Of a stretch of 64,000 nt of DNA, positions 54,113 to 63,123 are shown piece by piece (positions within the stretch are counted from its first letter, which is position 1; each line of letters opens with the position of its first letter). The position numbers and the translations under genes are program-made. Where the stretch lies: the NCBI GenBank assembly GCA_005888755.1, contig VBBQ01000026.1, positions 12,132 to 76,131 of the forward strand. The letters are read 5' to 3'. The notes below the pieces were generated by a model. It saw only the letters and a program-made list of their open reading frames with translations, was not told the DNA's origin and did no database searches. This DNA is from Candidatus Bathyarchaeota archaeon. Its GTDB lineage: Archaea; Thermoproteota; Bathyarchaeia; 40CM-2-53-6.

Positions 54113-57100
54113 CTATGGTTTCCAGCCAATTGCTCTGAACTGCGACGTGCCAGTGGGAAAAGTCGTGAGTTTCGTTAGTGTTCCGTTGTTGTAGGTCAGT
54201 ATGGTGCCGCTTCCGCCCGCGATGTAAGCTGTGCCTGATGGGGACCAGCTGATACCGTAGAGCCAGCTCGAAGTTATAGTCGGAAGCATGGTCAATGTTG
54301 ACCCGTTGTAAGTGAGCACCATTCCGTTGTCACCGGCCAAAAGTGCGAGGGTGCCTGTTGGGTTGAAGGAGATCGCCCGGATAGCGGCGTTGGGTGAGAT
54401 GATGCTCGTGTTGATCGTGGCAACCTGTGTCCCATCGAACTGTAACAGCGTCCGGTTGAGCCCGCCTATCAAAGCGTACGCGCTATTCGGATTCCACGCC
54501 GCCGCGTCCAAGTCGAACGTTGTGCCGGTCGCGAACGAGCGGACTGTTGTCCCATCATATGTCAACGCCAACCCGACCTTGCCTATCAAGAGCGCATAAC
54601 TACCGCTCGGATTCCAGCTGATCGAAAGAATGGTTGATGACGTGTTAGGAATTGTCGTGACCGTGACGCCATCGTACTTGAACAGGATACCCGACGTGCC
54701 ACCTACCAGCGCAAAGGACCCGTCAGGCTTCCAGGAAACAGTCCAGAAATTGAACCCGGTCGAGATACCGGTTGACACAGTCGTAAGCGATGTTCCATCG
54801 TACTTCAGAAGAACCGCAAAGTCTCCCGATATCAGCGCGTAGGACCCGTCAGGCTTCCAAGCAACCGACCGCAAGGCAGTCGTTACCGGCTGGCCAATCA
54901 GCGTCAGCGTGCCATTCGGGTAAAGCCTGGAAACCTTTCCGTCGTTGGTGACGACAAGAGCATAGGCCGATTGCGGAGACGCACCGACAACCGTTACAGT
55001 TTCGCTACCGCTACTGCCAAGGTGCGACGAATCTCCTGCATAGCTAGAGGTTATCGTGTGGAACCCGGTTATACTAGGCGTGTAGCTGACCGAGCAACTC
55101 GCAACACCAACGGTCCCTGAAGCTGTCAGTGAGCAGCTGGGCTGGGAGAATACGCCTGTCGAGTTCGAAGCGAAACTGACAGAACCGCTAGGAGTAACAC
55201 TGCCTCCACTTGAGGAGTCGGTGATCGTAGCCGAACAATTGGAGGTCTGGTTTACAACAACCGGGCTAGTGCATACGACCACGCTTGAAGTAGTACGCTG
55301 ATTGATCATCACGTTCGCTCCGGCGCTGGTGCTCGCACTGTGAGCAGTGTCGCCGCCGTATCCGCCTGCGATTGTAGCAGTGCCTGATGCTGTTGCGGTG
55401 AAGGTAACAGAACAACTGCCCGAAACTAGAGCGCAGGTCGCGGAGCTGAAAGATCCCGGAGCTCCGGTCTCTGTGAAATTGATGCTACCCGACGGAGTGA
55501 TCGTTGTTCCCGGTGACGTGTCAGAGACTGTCACAGTACAAGATGAAGCCTGGTTTACAAAAACTGGACTCGAACAGACCAAAGCTGTAGAAGTCGTCCG
55601 TGGGTCTACCGTGATACTTGCGGCCGCGCTAGTGCTCCCGCCATGCGACGAGTCGCCACCATACGTGCCAGTAACTAACGCATTGCCACTTGCAGCCGGA
55701 GTAAACGTGACCGAGCAGCTACCTGATGATAGAGAGCAAGAGGTCGAGCTGAACGAACCAGCAGGACCTGTCTCAGTGAACCTGACTATTCCCGTTGGAG
55801 TAGTTGAGCTGGCGTTAGTGTCTGTCACCGTCGCCGTGCACAATGATCCCTGGTTGACCAGAACTGGGCTGGCGCAGGTAACTGCCGTTGTTGTGTTATG
55901 AAGTGGCACAGTGGTCACAGTTACGCTGAACGCTGGACTCGTGCTAGCAGCATGAGCAGAGTCACCGCCGTACGCACCGGTGATCAGGGCGGAACCTGCT
56001 GCAGTAGGAGTGAAAATAACCGAGCAACTACCAGACACTAGAGTGCATGTAGTCGAGCTGAAAGAGCCGGCAGGACCAGTCTCGGCAAATGTGACAGTAC
56101 CCGTCGGGGTGGTTGGGGAGATCGTCGATGTGTCACTCACCGTCGCGGTGCAAGTGGAAGCCTGGTTCACGATCACAGAGGAAGGAGAGCAATTAACAAC
56201 GGTTGCAGTCGTGTGCTGGCCCACGTGAACCTGGACAACGACCAAGTGCAGTAGCGAGCCACTGGTCGCCTTGATCGTCACGTTGTAAACGCCTGAGGCC
56301 TGGTTAGACGGTACCTGAACGGAGAGAACTGAACTCTTCGTCCCGTTTACGGTGAGACTTGGATTGTTCGGGTTCAGAGTCGCTTTAGGTCCAGCAGGGC
56401 TCACGGATACCGTGGTGGATATTCCTCCTTGGAATGTGTAGAGGCTCTGGAACAGGATCTGGGAGGTCCCCGAGGATCCTGGGGAGATATTCAAGGTAAC
56501 AGGGTTGGCCGTCATGTTAAAGTCCGGCACTCGCACTGTCACATTCAACGCGTGGACCAGAGACCCGCTGGTCCCTGTCACGGTCGCAATGTAGATCCCG
56601 GTTGGCACCGTCTTGCTCGCAACGATTTTTAGATTGTCGTTGACCGTTTGGCCGACGTTCAACGTCACGGACGGGTTTTGCATCGAGACAGCCAATCCTT
56701 GGGGAGAGACAAAGGCCGTTAGAGCGACTGTTCCCTTGAATCCTCCAAGGCCTGTGACAGCAATCGCGGACTGGCTGTTCTGGCCCCGCTGAACCGTCAG
56801 AAGGTACGGCTTAGCAACGAGTTTGAAGTCGAACGTCGACACCGTGATACTGTTCGAGACAGAAGCGGTGTGACCCGCAGAATCACTTGTCGTCAGGGTA
56901 ACGGCATAGGATCCGCCTGCCGAATAGACATGAGTCACCGGGTTTCCTGTTGCCGAGCTTCCGTCTCCGAAAGTCCAGTTGAACATGTAGGGAGAAGAGC
57001 CTCCCGACGCCGTGCCAGTGAAAGTTACACTCTGGCCGGGAACGGGGGAAGACGGACTGAATGCAAAGCTGGTGGAGAGTGGATTGGTGGTGAAGAATTC

Positions 57101-58075
57101 GGCCATAGGAGTAGCTGAGGCGTCGTTAGTTGCCAAGCTAGCGAGGTTCCAGTTGACTTCTACAGTCTTTGTGAACGAGTAGTGGTTGTAGAGGTTACTC
57201 GTGACAAAACTAGTCTTTGTCCCTGGTCCTGCCCAAACTGCATAGACGCAGTCCTCAGAACTACCATTGAGGGGGCAGTACCCATTGCCCTCGTCGAAGA
57301 CGAGGAACAGTGCAGAGCGTTGTGTTGTGAAGGTCCGGCTGTTGAGAATATTCGGCACGAGACCGCTGAGATAGTTGTCTCCTAACGGGATCGAGGTGGC
57401 ACAGATGCCGGTGACGCCGTGCATGTTGTTGCAATTATTCGGGGTGAGCCACATGAAATTCGGCGCCGCCGCCGAATTCAAGTCGTTAATCAATACACAA
57501 TCTGTGACAGAGCAAGTTGTCGGGTTTGCCATGACGAGATTAGAACATCGGGCCGGATTACTTGTGATGTCGGTGAAGAAGACGAAGGGGTTGTGTTCTG
57601 GAGTATATGGCTCATTGTAGCCAGTGTCGCAACCGCTTGAAGGTGCCTGGTTCTCCATGTAGCCTTTCCAGGTTAATCCTGCGGCTTCAAACCGGTCCAC
57701 CAAGTTCGCGTTTGCTGATGCTTGGCAGGGGTAGGCGACACAGCCGTTGATGTCTCCTCCGAGAGTGGCTATGTAGTCAGCCTGGCTGAAGTGGGAAACT
57801 CCGAGATACTGGGAACCTATCCCGTAGCTGTTGGCGAGGCCGGCAGCGTAGGGGTCTCCGTTTGTGCTCAAGCATGGCGGTGGACTCCGAGCGCAGATGT
57901 TGTTGATGCCATGGTCCTCCATCATAATGATCACGACATGATCGAAGTAGGTTCCGCTGGAAGGTGAAGCAGACACGGGTCTTATGCCCCCACCAACCAT
58001 TGCTGTGCCTAGAACCGAGAGGAATAAACCAGCCAGAAGGATCGCAGCCTTTCCTATGTGAATGCGATTGTTCAT
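54113..58075 (-). CDS. Large secreted mosaic phosphoesterase
   Basis: 1320 residues with a signal peptide (AAILLAGLFLSVLGTAMV). Residues about 40-330 are an acid phosphatase / phospholipase C-type domain (YFDHVVIIMMEDHGINN, ALFLVFDEGNGYC, YNHYSFTKTVE). A PKD domain follows (335-413, FNWTFGDGSS), then two Ig-like beta domains (414-618), four tandem Big3-type repeats of about 97 residues (620-1030), and a C-terminal beta-propeller (1037-1320) with repeated SVAWKPDGSYALISG. The phosphoesterase should act on the outside of the cell; the rest is a stalk and binding head. No frame break. Confidence 0.85.
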   Translation of the reverse strand: MNNRIHIGKAAILLAGLFLSVLGTAMVGGGIRPVSASPSSGTYFDHVVIIMMEDHGINNICARSPPPCLSTNGDPYAAGLANSYGIGSQYLGVSHFSQADYIATLGGDINGCVAYPCQASANANLVDRFEAAGLTWKGYMENQAPSSGCDTGYNEPYTPEHNPFVFFTDITSNPARCSNLVMANPTTCSVTDCVLINDLNSAAAPNFMWLTPNNCNNMHGVTGICATSIPLGDNYLSGLVPNILNSRTFTTQRSALFLVFDEGNGYCPLNGSSEDCVYAVWAGPGTKTSFVTSNLYNHYSFTKTVEVNWNLASLATNDASATPMAEFFTTNPLSTSFAFSPSSPVPGQSVTFTGTASGGSSPYMFNWTFGDGSSATGNPVTHVYSAGGSYAVTLTTSDSAGHTASVSNSITVSTFDFKLVAKPYLLTVQRGQNSQSAIAVTGLGGFKGTVALTAFVSPQGLAVSMQNPSVTLNVGQTVNDNLKIVASKTVPTGIYIATVTGTSGSLVHALNVTVRVPDFNMTANPVTLNISPGSSGTSQILFQSLYTFQGGISTTVSVSPAGPKATLNPNNPSLTVNGTKSSVLSVQVPSNQASGVYNVTIKATSGSLLHLVVVQVHVGQHTTATVVNCSPSSVIVNQASTCTATVSDTSTISPTTPTGTVTFAETGPAGSFSSTTCTLVSGSCSVIFTPTAAGSALITGAYGGDSAHAASTSPAFSVTVTTVPLHNTTTAVTCASPVLVNQGSLCTATVTDTNASSTTPTGIVRFTETGPAGSFSSTSCSLSSGSCSVTFTPAASGNALVTGTYGGDSSHGGSTSAAASITVDPRTTSTALVCSSPVFVNQASSCTVTVSDTSPGTTITPSGSINFTETGAPGSFSSATCALVSGSCSVTFTATASGTATIAGGYGGDTAHSASTSAGANVMINQRTTSSVVVCTSPVVVNQTSNCSATITDSSSGGSVTPSGSVSFASNSTGVFSQPSCSLTASGTVGVASCSVSYTPSITGFHTITSSYAGDSSHLGSSGSETVTVVGASPQSAYALVVTNDGKVSRLYPNGTLTLIGQPVTTALRSVAWKPDGSYALISGDFAVLLKYDGTSLTTVSTGISTGFNFWTVSWKPDGSFALVGGTSGILFKYDGVTVTTIPNTSSTILSISWNPSGSYALLIGKVGLALTYDGTTVRSFATGTTFDLDAAAWNPNSAYALIGGLNRTLLQFDGTQVATINTSIISPNAAIRAISFNPTGTLALLAGDNGMVLTYNGSTLTMLPTITSSWLYGISWSPSGTAYIAGGSGTILTYNNGTLTKLTTFPTGTSQFRAIGWKP
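54986..56215 (-). repeat. Four tandem Ig-like repeats within the phosphoesterase
   Basis: Repeat unit about 97 residues, marked by STTCTLVSGSCSV-type loops, TPTGTVTF/TPSGSINF, and AYGGDSAHAAST at each end. All four keep a Cys pair. The repeats are similar enough at DNA level that misassembly or length variation is plausible. Confidence 0.8.
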
Positions 58076-58332
58076 GATGTGCCATCCGCGATAAAGGAGA
58101 GAATTAGTAATTCTACCCGCGTTGAGTTAACGCATGTGTCGTTCAAGACAGTTTGTCAGGCGATCTGCCGAGTATTTAATCTTGAGAATATTCAGATATA
58201 TTTTGATGTACTAAGGTACACTTGGGAAAGAAAGCAAGCATTCGAAATTGGATGGATGTGCTCAAGAGCCCGCTCTTGAACGTGCATCGATCGGTTTCTG
58301 TCAAGAACCCAAGTTTGAATTAGCCAATTGAC

Positions 58333-58599
58333 TTGGCAGATTGCTACAACATCCAGGCTAAGAGGGGAAAGACGCCCCAGAGGACTTTTGGAAATTAGCC
58401 ATCAAAAAGGCTCGGCGAAGCAGGGAAAGACCTTGGCAAAACATGCCGATCTTTTGGCATGGCTTAAGTCAGAAATTGGATTAGCGTATGTGCGTGCGAG
58501 CTTTATCAATTGTATCTACGCTTGCGCACTAATGACCCGAAAGTTACTGCTCAATCGGAAAAGTGGGCCTACAGCACAGGGTACCAAAAATTGAGATAG
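58333..58599 (+). pseudogene. DUF4287-like gene broken by several frameshifts
   Basis: Pieces in three frames read in order. A TTG at 58333 gives MADCYNIQAKRGKTPQ. A second frame gives FWKLAIKKA. A third gives SAKQGKTLAKHADLLAWLKS and EIGLAYVRAS. The final piece, YLRLRTNDPKVTAQSEKW and AYSTGYQKLR, ends at TAG 58597-58599. The NIQAKTGKTPEDF ... WLKSxxGL ... order is that of DUF4287 proteins. Three or more lesions make this a real pseudogene. Copy C of the dispersed element begins right after it. Confidence 0.6.
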
Positions 58600-58602
58600 C
58601 AT

Positions 58603-58985
58603 TTCATTTCTGTAACTTTTCCTTTCGCTAACTATTCTTTTCTGCTAACTAATCTCTGCCCCCCCGGGGGCGGATTTTCCCGCCTCCCGCCCTTCGTGGC
58701 CGCCCAAATCGCCTTTGCATGAAATCACCCATTATCAGCCCTGATCATGCATCTGGAAGATGGTCCCTATTTTGCCCTTGGATTCGTTCGTGATGGGTCC
58801 TAGCTTTCCCGTCTTTTCGCCTTTTCAGTTATGCCTGGATTGCGCCCTGAATCGGCAGAATCGCCGGCAATCGGTGCCTGACAACAAGTTAGCTCCGCGA
58901 AGAGGGAAGGGGGTATTGCACAGCGCACCTCGCGAGGCAAGAGTAGAGAGTTCGGACTGGTCACCGAAAGTAAGCTGACTCTCGT
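58603..58985 (+). repeat. Dispersed intergenic element, copy C (long form)
   Basis: Head TTTCTGTAACTTTTCCTTTC then GCTAAC, core CCCCCCCGGGGGCG with CGCCCTTCGTGGCC, ATGAAATCACCCATTATCAG, GCCCTGAT, and the tail GGGGGTATT, CACCGAAAGTAAGCTGAC. It matches copy B over nearly its length and copy A over the first 150 bases. Ends 22 bases before the stop of the metallopeptidase gene. No protein frame is shared. Confidence 0.65.
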
Positions 58986-59006
58986 GGCACCAGTGCCCTG
59001 TTTGTT

Positions 59007-60674
59007 TTATTTTGTGGCGAAGGCGCGGAGTTTATCCTCAAAGATTGTCCGTGCTGGAAAGCCCATGCTGCACGCGTAAGTGTTGAAATCCAGCAGCTTC
59101 TTCCCGTTCCTCACAGCCTTATTCTGTATCTCTCGTATGCTCTCCCCTACTATGGCGTATGTGGACGCGTATCCTGGACCGTTTCCCTGGTGCGCTGGGA
59201 AGAGCTGGTGGTAGACCATGCTCTTTGACAAGCCTGTCTTCTTACTCGCCCATTCTATGAAATCCACAAGATCCTGTTTCCCAGAGTTAATCCTCGAATC
59301 ACCGATGATCCGGAGAAACCGTACAATACGCCACATCCACGTGTAGAACTCGTACTCCTCCGCAATAGCATCGAATCCACCGTGCTTCTCGTAGAAGTTC
59401 ACCAAGGCCTTCTCGTCAGAACTGAGACCCTTTCTCGTCTTCATCTTGTCCATCACATCCTGAAACTCAATCTCTCGCTGGAACGATATACCCTCAGAAA
59501 TGGCCCCTCCGAGCGGCGACCACATCATGTCCACCAGCGACGGCTTCGCTCCATACGCAAATGATGAGTTGGACGCGTGAACACAGTGCCCATACTCCTC
59601 ATGAACCAGTAGATTGAGTAGCTCGCCTGGCGCCGTGCTCGGATCGCGACGCGGGTCCGTCGTACAGATGAACAACTGCTGCGGCTTGTTCGTCAGAGTA
59701 TCAAAGAAGAACGCGCCGCCGCTCGGAAATATTGCCGTCAGATACGATGGTGTCTCGATCACCTTCGCATCATAGTGCGGATTCACTTTGACAATACTCT
59801 TGTTCGCAACCTTCACGACTATTTTTCGAAGTTGTGCGAGGTACGGTATGATCTCGTTTACCTTGACCGCTCTCTTGGCCTTGATCGCCTGGGACACTTT
59901 CTCCGCATTCGCAGAAACACCGTACTTCTTCGCCAGCCGAGCCGTCATCCGCTGGAACTTCGGGAGTTCTCGATCTAGATACTTGAGACCCTTCTCTTCA
60001 AGCTCGCCAGGCGTCTCTGAATAGTCCCAGAGACGTTGCAAGGCTTGAGCATAGATCTCTTTCCGGCCGAGATCCGCGCCCTCTCTTTTGATGATCTTGT
60101 AGACCTCGTCAAAACCCTGGTTCTTGAAACCCTTCACCCGGAAAATCGAAGCATACTTCCTAGTCACCTGAGAAAGATCATCCAGCCCCTCCTTCAACTG
60201 CTTATCCGAAGTTTCTTTCTTGATAGTTCTAATTATCTCCTGGAGACCATCGCAACGTATCAACGTGAGCAAACGAAGTCCTGTAGGCCAGTTTCTACCC
60301 GCCGACTCAACCGTTGCTGTCTCTAGAGCCTTGATCCCGTTCCTGGTCAGCGCCTTCATGTGGCTGTCGATGATGCCTTCTTTGATCATGTAGCCAAAAT
60401 ACGCGTTCAACACTGACTCGGGGACCATATGAGGCTCGACAAGACCCGCCCATGCGGCGGCCGACTCCAGGAACTTGAGCTGGGACTTGTTCTCAGCCTT
60501 CAGCCGAAGCTCGTCAACACGTCGCGAAAACTTCTCGAGATTCCTCTTCGAAGGAATGAATATTTTGCCGACATACTCGTTGAGCCCGTTGATGTAGGCT
60601 CCAGACGGATCGAACTCCTTGAACAGGTCAAAGATTTCCGATTCAACAGATGATGCAGGTTTCGGTATAGCCAA
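59007..60674 (-). CDS. Zinc metallopeptidase-like protein (HExxH, DUF885-like)
   Basis: 555 residues, mainly helical. Zinc motif HEEYGH at 358-363 (LVHEEYGHCVHAS) and a later Glu in AISEGISFQREIEF (Glu394), spaced as the third ligand of gluzincins. The SEG step and C-terminal HQGNGPGYASTYAIVG resemble DUF885/M3-like peptidases. No signal peptide, so cytoplasmic. Function would be peptide hydrolysis; assignment to one family is tentative. Confidence 0.72.
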   Translation of the reverse strand: MAIPKPASSVESEIFDLFKEFDPSGAYINGLNEYVGKIFIPSKRNLEKFSRRVDELRLKAENKSQLKFLESAAAWAGLVEPHMVPESVLNAYFGYMIKEGIIDSHMKALTRNGIKALETATVESAGRNWPTGLRLLTLIRCDGLQEIIRTIKKETSDKQLKEGLDDLSQVTRKYASIFRVKGFKNQGFDEVYKIIKREGADLGRKEIYAQALQRLWDYSETPGELEEKGLKYLDRELPKFQRMTARLAKKYGVSANAEKVSQAIKAKRAVKVNEIIPYLAQLRKIVVKVANKSIVKVNPHYDAKVIETPSYLTAIFPSGGAFFFDTLTNKPQQLFICTTDPRRDPSTAPGELLNLLVHEEYGHCVHASNSSFAYGAKPSLVDMMWSPLGGAISEGISFQREIEFQDVMDKMKTRKGLSSDEKALVNFYEKHGGFDAIAEEYEFYTWMWRIVRFLRIIGDSRINSGKQDLVDFIEWASKKTGLSKSMVYHQLFPAHQGNGPGYASTYAIVGESIREIQNKAVRNGKKLLDFNTYACSMGFPARTIFEDKLRAFATK

Positions 60675-60965
60675 TGCTTATCCATCAATCCCCGTGTTTA
60701 TCTTTCTCGACTAAGCGCTCGACTATTTAGTTTTAATCCAAAATACGAGTCCAGCCGAGGCCACGCGAGACTCCACTCGGAACCGTAAAACACATACCAC
60801 GTCAGCGCAGTCCCGCTCCATCCCAACCTTCCGCCCTCAGTAGCAGGTCCCCTTCTCTGCCTTCTGCCCGCTTCACACGATAAGACCCGTGTTAGCGGAT
60901 AATGGCGTTTCCGGACAAAGAATGAAGAGGATAAGGATCCAGACTATTTTGCCTGGAATCCCGTG
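60675..60965. other. Intergenic region
   Basis: 291 bases between two genes of the same strand. I see no convincing gene, repeat or structure in it. Confidence 0.4.
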
Positions 60966-61544
60966 TTATTCGTGGCTCTTCCTGGTCTTCGTTCCCGTTT
61001 GCTTCTCGATGCTGCGTAGATTGATCTCCCTGACAAGTGCTTCTGTGATGACGTCGAGGGAGTCAATCTTCTCCTGCATTAGAACATCGGATATCTTCAG
61101 TGGATGATCAGGGAGAAGCTCGTTATCTGTTGAAGCAACAAAGTGCTCCCAGTTAATTCCTACGTCGAGCACTGAGTCTGCAAGTTCCTCGTCTGTCACA
61201 TTGACTGTTTTGGCTTGGTTGACGAAGCTTTGAAACTCCTCATCGGGAACTTGCAGATCCGTTACTGTCCGAATCGGCCTGGGAGTCGTTCCCCCAAGCT
61301 CGTGTCCGAGAACATGCGCGAGAAAAGTGAAGTTCTCGATCTCCGTGAAGTGCTTCATCCGGATTTCCAGAGGAGTATCCCCTGTAGGATTAGAATCTGG
61401 AAAGTCTGAGATTTGTGGAGCTCCTGTTTGCGGGTCGTCGAACCGGAAGACTCTTGACAGTTTTAGCTGGTTTGGCCGGGTAATGTTTCTTGCGGAATCT
61501 TCTTGTTCATCCCACGTCTGCCTATTTTTGGTATCTGAGGCCAT
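60966..61544 (-). CDS. Acidic hypothetical protein
   Basis: 192 residues, acidic, no membrane segments. Features seen: VLGHELGG (not a zinc motif), long helical second half (DVITEALVREINLRSIEKQ). No family recognised. It is divergent from the C2H2 gene at 61728, with an inverted repeat between them. Confidence 0.5.
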   Translation of the reverse strand: MASDTKNRQTWDEQEDSARNITRPNQLKLSRVFRFDDPQTGAPQISDFPDSNPTGDTPLEIRMKHFTEIENFTFLAHVLGHELGGTTPRPIRTVTDLQVPDEEFQSFVNQAKTVNVTDEELADSVLDVGINWEHFVASTDNELLPDHPLKISDVLMQEKIDSLDVITEALVREINLRSIEKQTGTKTRKSHE

Positions 61545-61605
61545 TTTTTACACAGCCCGCAGTAGCCGTTCGGGGAATTCATTTCTGATCTGCAACCCAC
61601 GACTC

Positions 61606-61641
61606 GGATAGACGGTACTCGTCTTCTAACTCCGTCTATCC
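61606..61641. promoter_or_regulatory. 10-bp perfect inverted repeat between divergent genes
   Basis: GGATAGACGG (61606-61615) and CCGTCTATCC (61632-61641) with a 16-base spacer. It sits in the shared upstream region of the 60966 gene and the zinc-finger gene at 61728, so an operator or an RNA hairpin are both possible. Confidence 0.45.
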
Positions 61642-61727
61642 ACAGTTATCGCGCCGAATCCGATCTCCATATAGAACGGGAACTCAGAGCTCTTAGGAAT
61701 CGGAGAGGATACACGCGAGGAAGTGTC

Positions 61728-61883
61728 TTGACAGAGAAGAAATTCAAGTGCCGTCTGTGTGGCGAGACCTTCAACTCCGCTCAGGAGCGGGACGAACACA
61801 ACCGACAAGTCCATCCGAAGGCTTGCCGACTATCCCACTTGTTCTCGGGAAAGAAGAAGGAGGACAAGCCGAAACCAGAATAG
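61728..61883 (+). CDS. C2H2 zinc-finger protein
   Basis: 51 residues from a TTG (TEKKFKCRLCGETFNSAQER, DEHNRQVHP). The C-x2-C ... H-x4-H spacing is a single classical C2H2 finger, with a basic tail (SGKKKEDKPKPE). Such small archaeal fingers are thought to bind nucleic acid. A GAGG lies about seven bases before the TTG. Confidence 0.75.
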   Translation: MTEKKFKCRLCGETFNSAQERDEHNRQVHPKACRLSHLFSGKKKEDKPKPE

Positions 61884-61936
61884 TCTCCCCGGCATCTTAA
61901 ATAAGAATAGAAATCAAATAACCTTGCGACCATCTT

Positions 61937-62299
61937 TTGGCCCCGAGAAAGTCTCGCAAGGTCGCACCAAGAACACGTGTAAGATCAAATAGCGATTCTC
62001 AGGGCAACCATGAAATCTCGCCGTCCAAAGACTCCATCAAGGCAGCTGAAGACCTCGCTCTCGCCGCATTCGCCTCAGGACTAAAACTGGCAGCAGCATT
62101 CGGAACCGTCGCCGCCAAAACCACAAGTCTCGCCCTGGCTTCCATCGCAACGGGAGCGGACAGGTTCTCTGAGCTAGTCAAGCAGGAAGCTATGCGATCG
62201 CAGAGGGCCAACTCCCGAAAAACAGCTAGAGCATCTCCCACGGGAACTCATAGAAGAACAGGTAGACGGGAACCCAAGCGAGAAGTCTTGGCGTCCTAA
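61937..62299 (+). CDS. Basic hypothetical protein with Ala-rich helix
   Basis: 120 residues, TTG start. Basic ends (MAPRKSRKVAPRTRVR and THRRTGRREPKRE) flank an Ala-rich amphipathic helix region (DLALAAFASGLKLAAAFGTV). No family recognised. The C-terminal end meets the convergent membrane gene within five bases. Confidence 0.4.
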   Translation: MAPRKSRKVAPRTRVRSNSDSQGNHEISPSKDSIKAAEDLALAAFASGLKLAAAFGTVAAKTTSLALASIATGADRFSELVKQEAMRSQRANSRKTARASPTGTHRRTGRREPKREVLAS

Positions 62300-62303
62300 T
62301 TGG

Positions 62304-63104
62304 CTAATTGCGCGTGACTTGCGAAGCCTCCTGCGAGCGAAATCTCGCGATCAGATCTCGGCTCGCAAGCAACAACGGCGTGCAAACTACTACGGCTCCC
62401 AACACGAGGACCGCTCGTTCGATTGGATAGACGAGGAAGATGAACGGCCAAGAACGCAAAGCGACGCTTCCAAAGAGACTGGCGAAGAGAAGCCCTCCGG
62501 TGACGTGTTCGATCATCGTCCCGATGAACGCAACTACCAGCACCGCTTTGGCCAAGTCTCTACGCGATCCAAAACTGAACCGGTCCCCTAGGTTCCGCGT
62601 TAAAGGAGACACCAACAACGCGAGCGCGACGAGGTGGAGCCAGAGATATGGAATAGGCGGACTGGGGAGACTAAACCACTGGAAAGGAATCGGCAGACTC
62701 GGAAAGTTACTGCCAACGAAAATCTCGGTGTTTGGATTGATAACGAAGAGACCCAAAGAAGCTAGGTACATGAAGGTCGCTTCCGTCCGTCTACCGCGCA
62801 CGAGAAAGCTGATGAGCGCCACGTTCAGCGCTCCACCGAGAAAATCGAGTCCACCGAATTTCAGGGTCCCGGCTGAACCTGGAATGAAGGCGGCAATCAT
62901 TGTCCCCAGAAACACGGCGAATATGCCGTAGGATGGAGCGAGGAAGACGCCCAGAACCGGCGTTATGATCCCACTGAACGTAATAGCACCGTTTATCCCG
63001 ATAAGTCGATCAAGAATGATAGTTCGTGGAATCACATAGAGTGCAGTAAGAGACGCGGTAAGTGTAATCATTCTCGTGTCGAATCTGTTCTTGCGAATCT
63101 GCAT
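62304..63104 (-). CDS. Integral membrane protein, possibly ECF S-component-like
   Basis: 266 residues with about seven or eight membrane segments. The layout (short basic head, TALYVIPRTIILDRLIGING, GIITPVLGVFLAPSYGIFA) resembles substrate-specific components of ECF-type vitamin or metal transporters, but no ATPase or EcfT is present in the window. It lies 19 bases from larC, which handles nickel, so a metal or cofactor link is possible but unproven. Confidence 0.5.
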   Translation of the reverse strand: MQIRKNRFDTRMITLTASLTALYVIPRTIILDRLIGINGAITFSGIITPVLGVFLAPSYGIFAVFLGTMIAAFIPGSAGTLKFGGLDFLGGALNVALISFLVRGRRTEATFMYLASLGLFVINPNTEIFVGSNFPSLPIPFQWFSLPSPPIPYLWLHLVALALLVSPLTRNLGDRFSFGSRRDLAKAVLVVAFIGTMIEHVTGGLLFASLFGSVALRSWPFIFLVYPIERAVLVLGAVVVCTPLLLASRDLIARFRSQEASQVTRN

Positions 63105-63123
63105 TTCTCTCTATCACATGTGT

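Noticed and set aside
55347-55901. Long plus-strand frame inside the phosphoesterase gene
   Set aside because: Antisense shadow generated by the Ser/Thr-rich tandem repeats.
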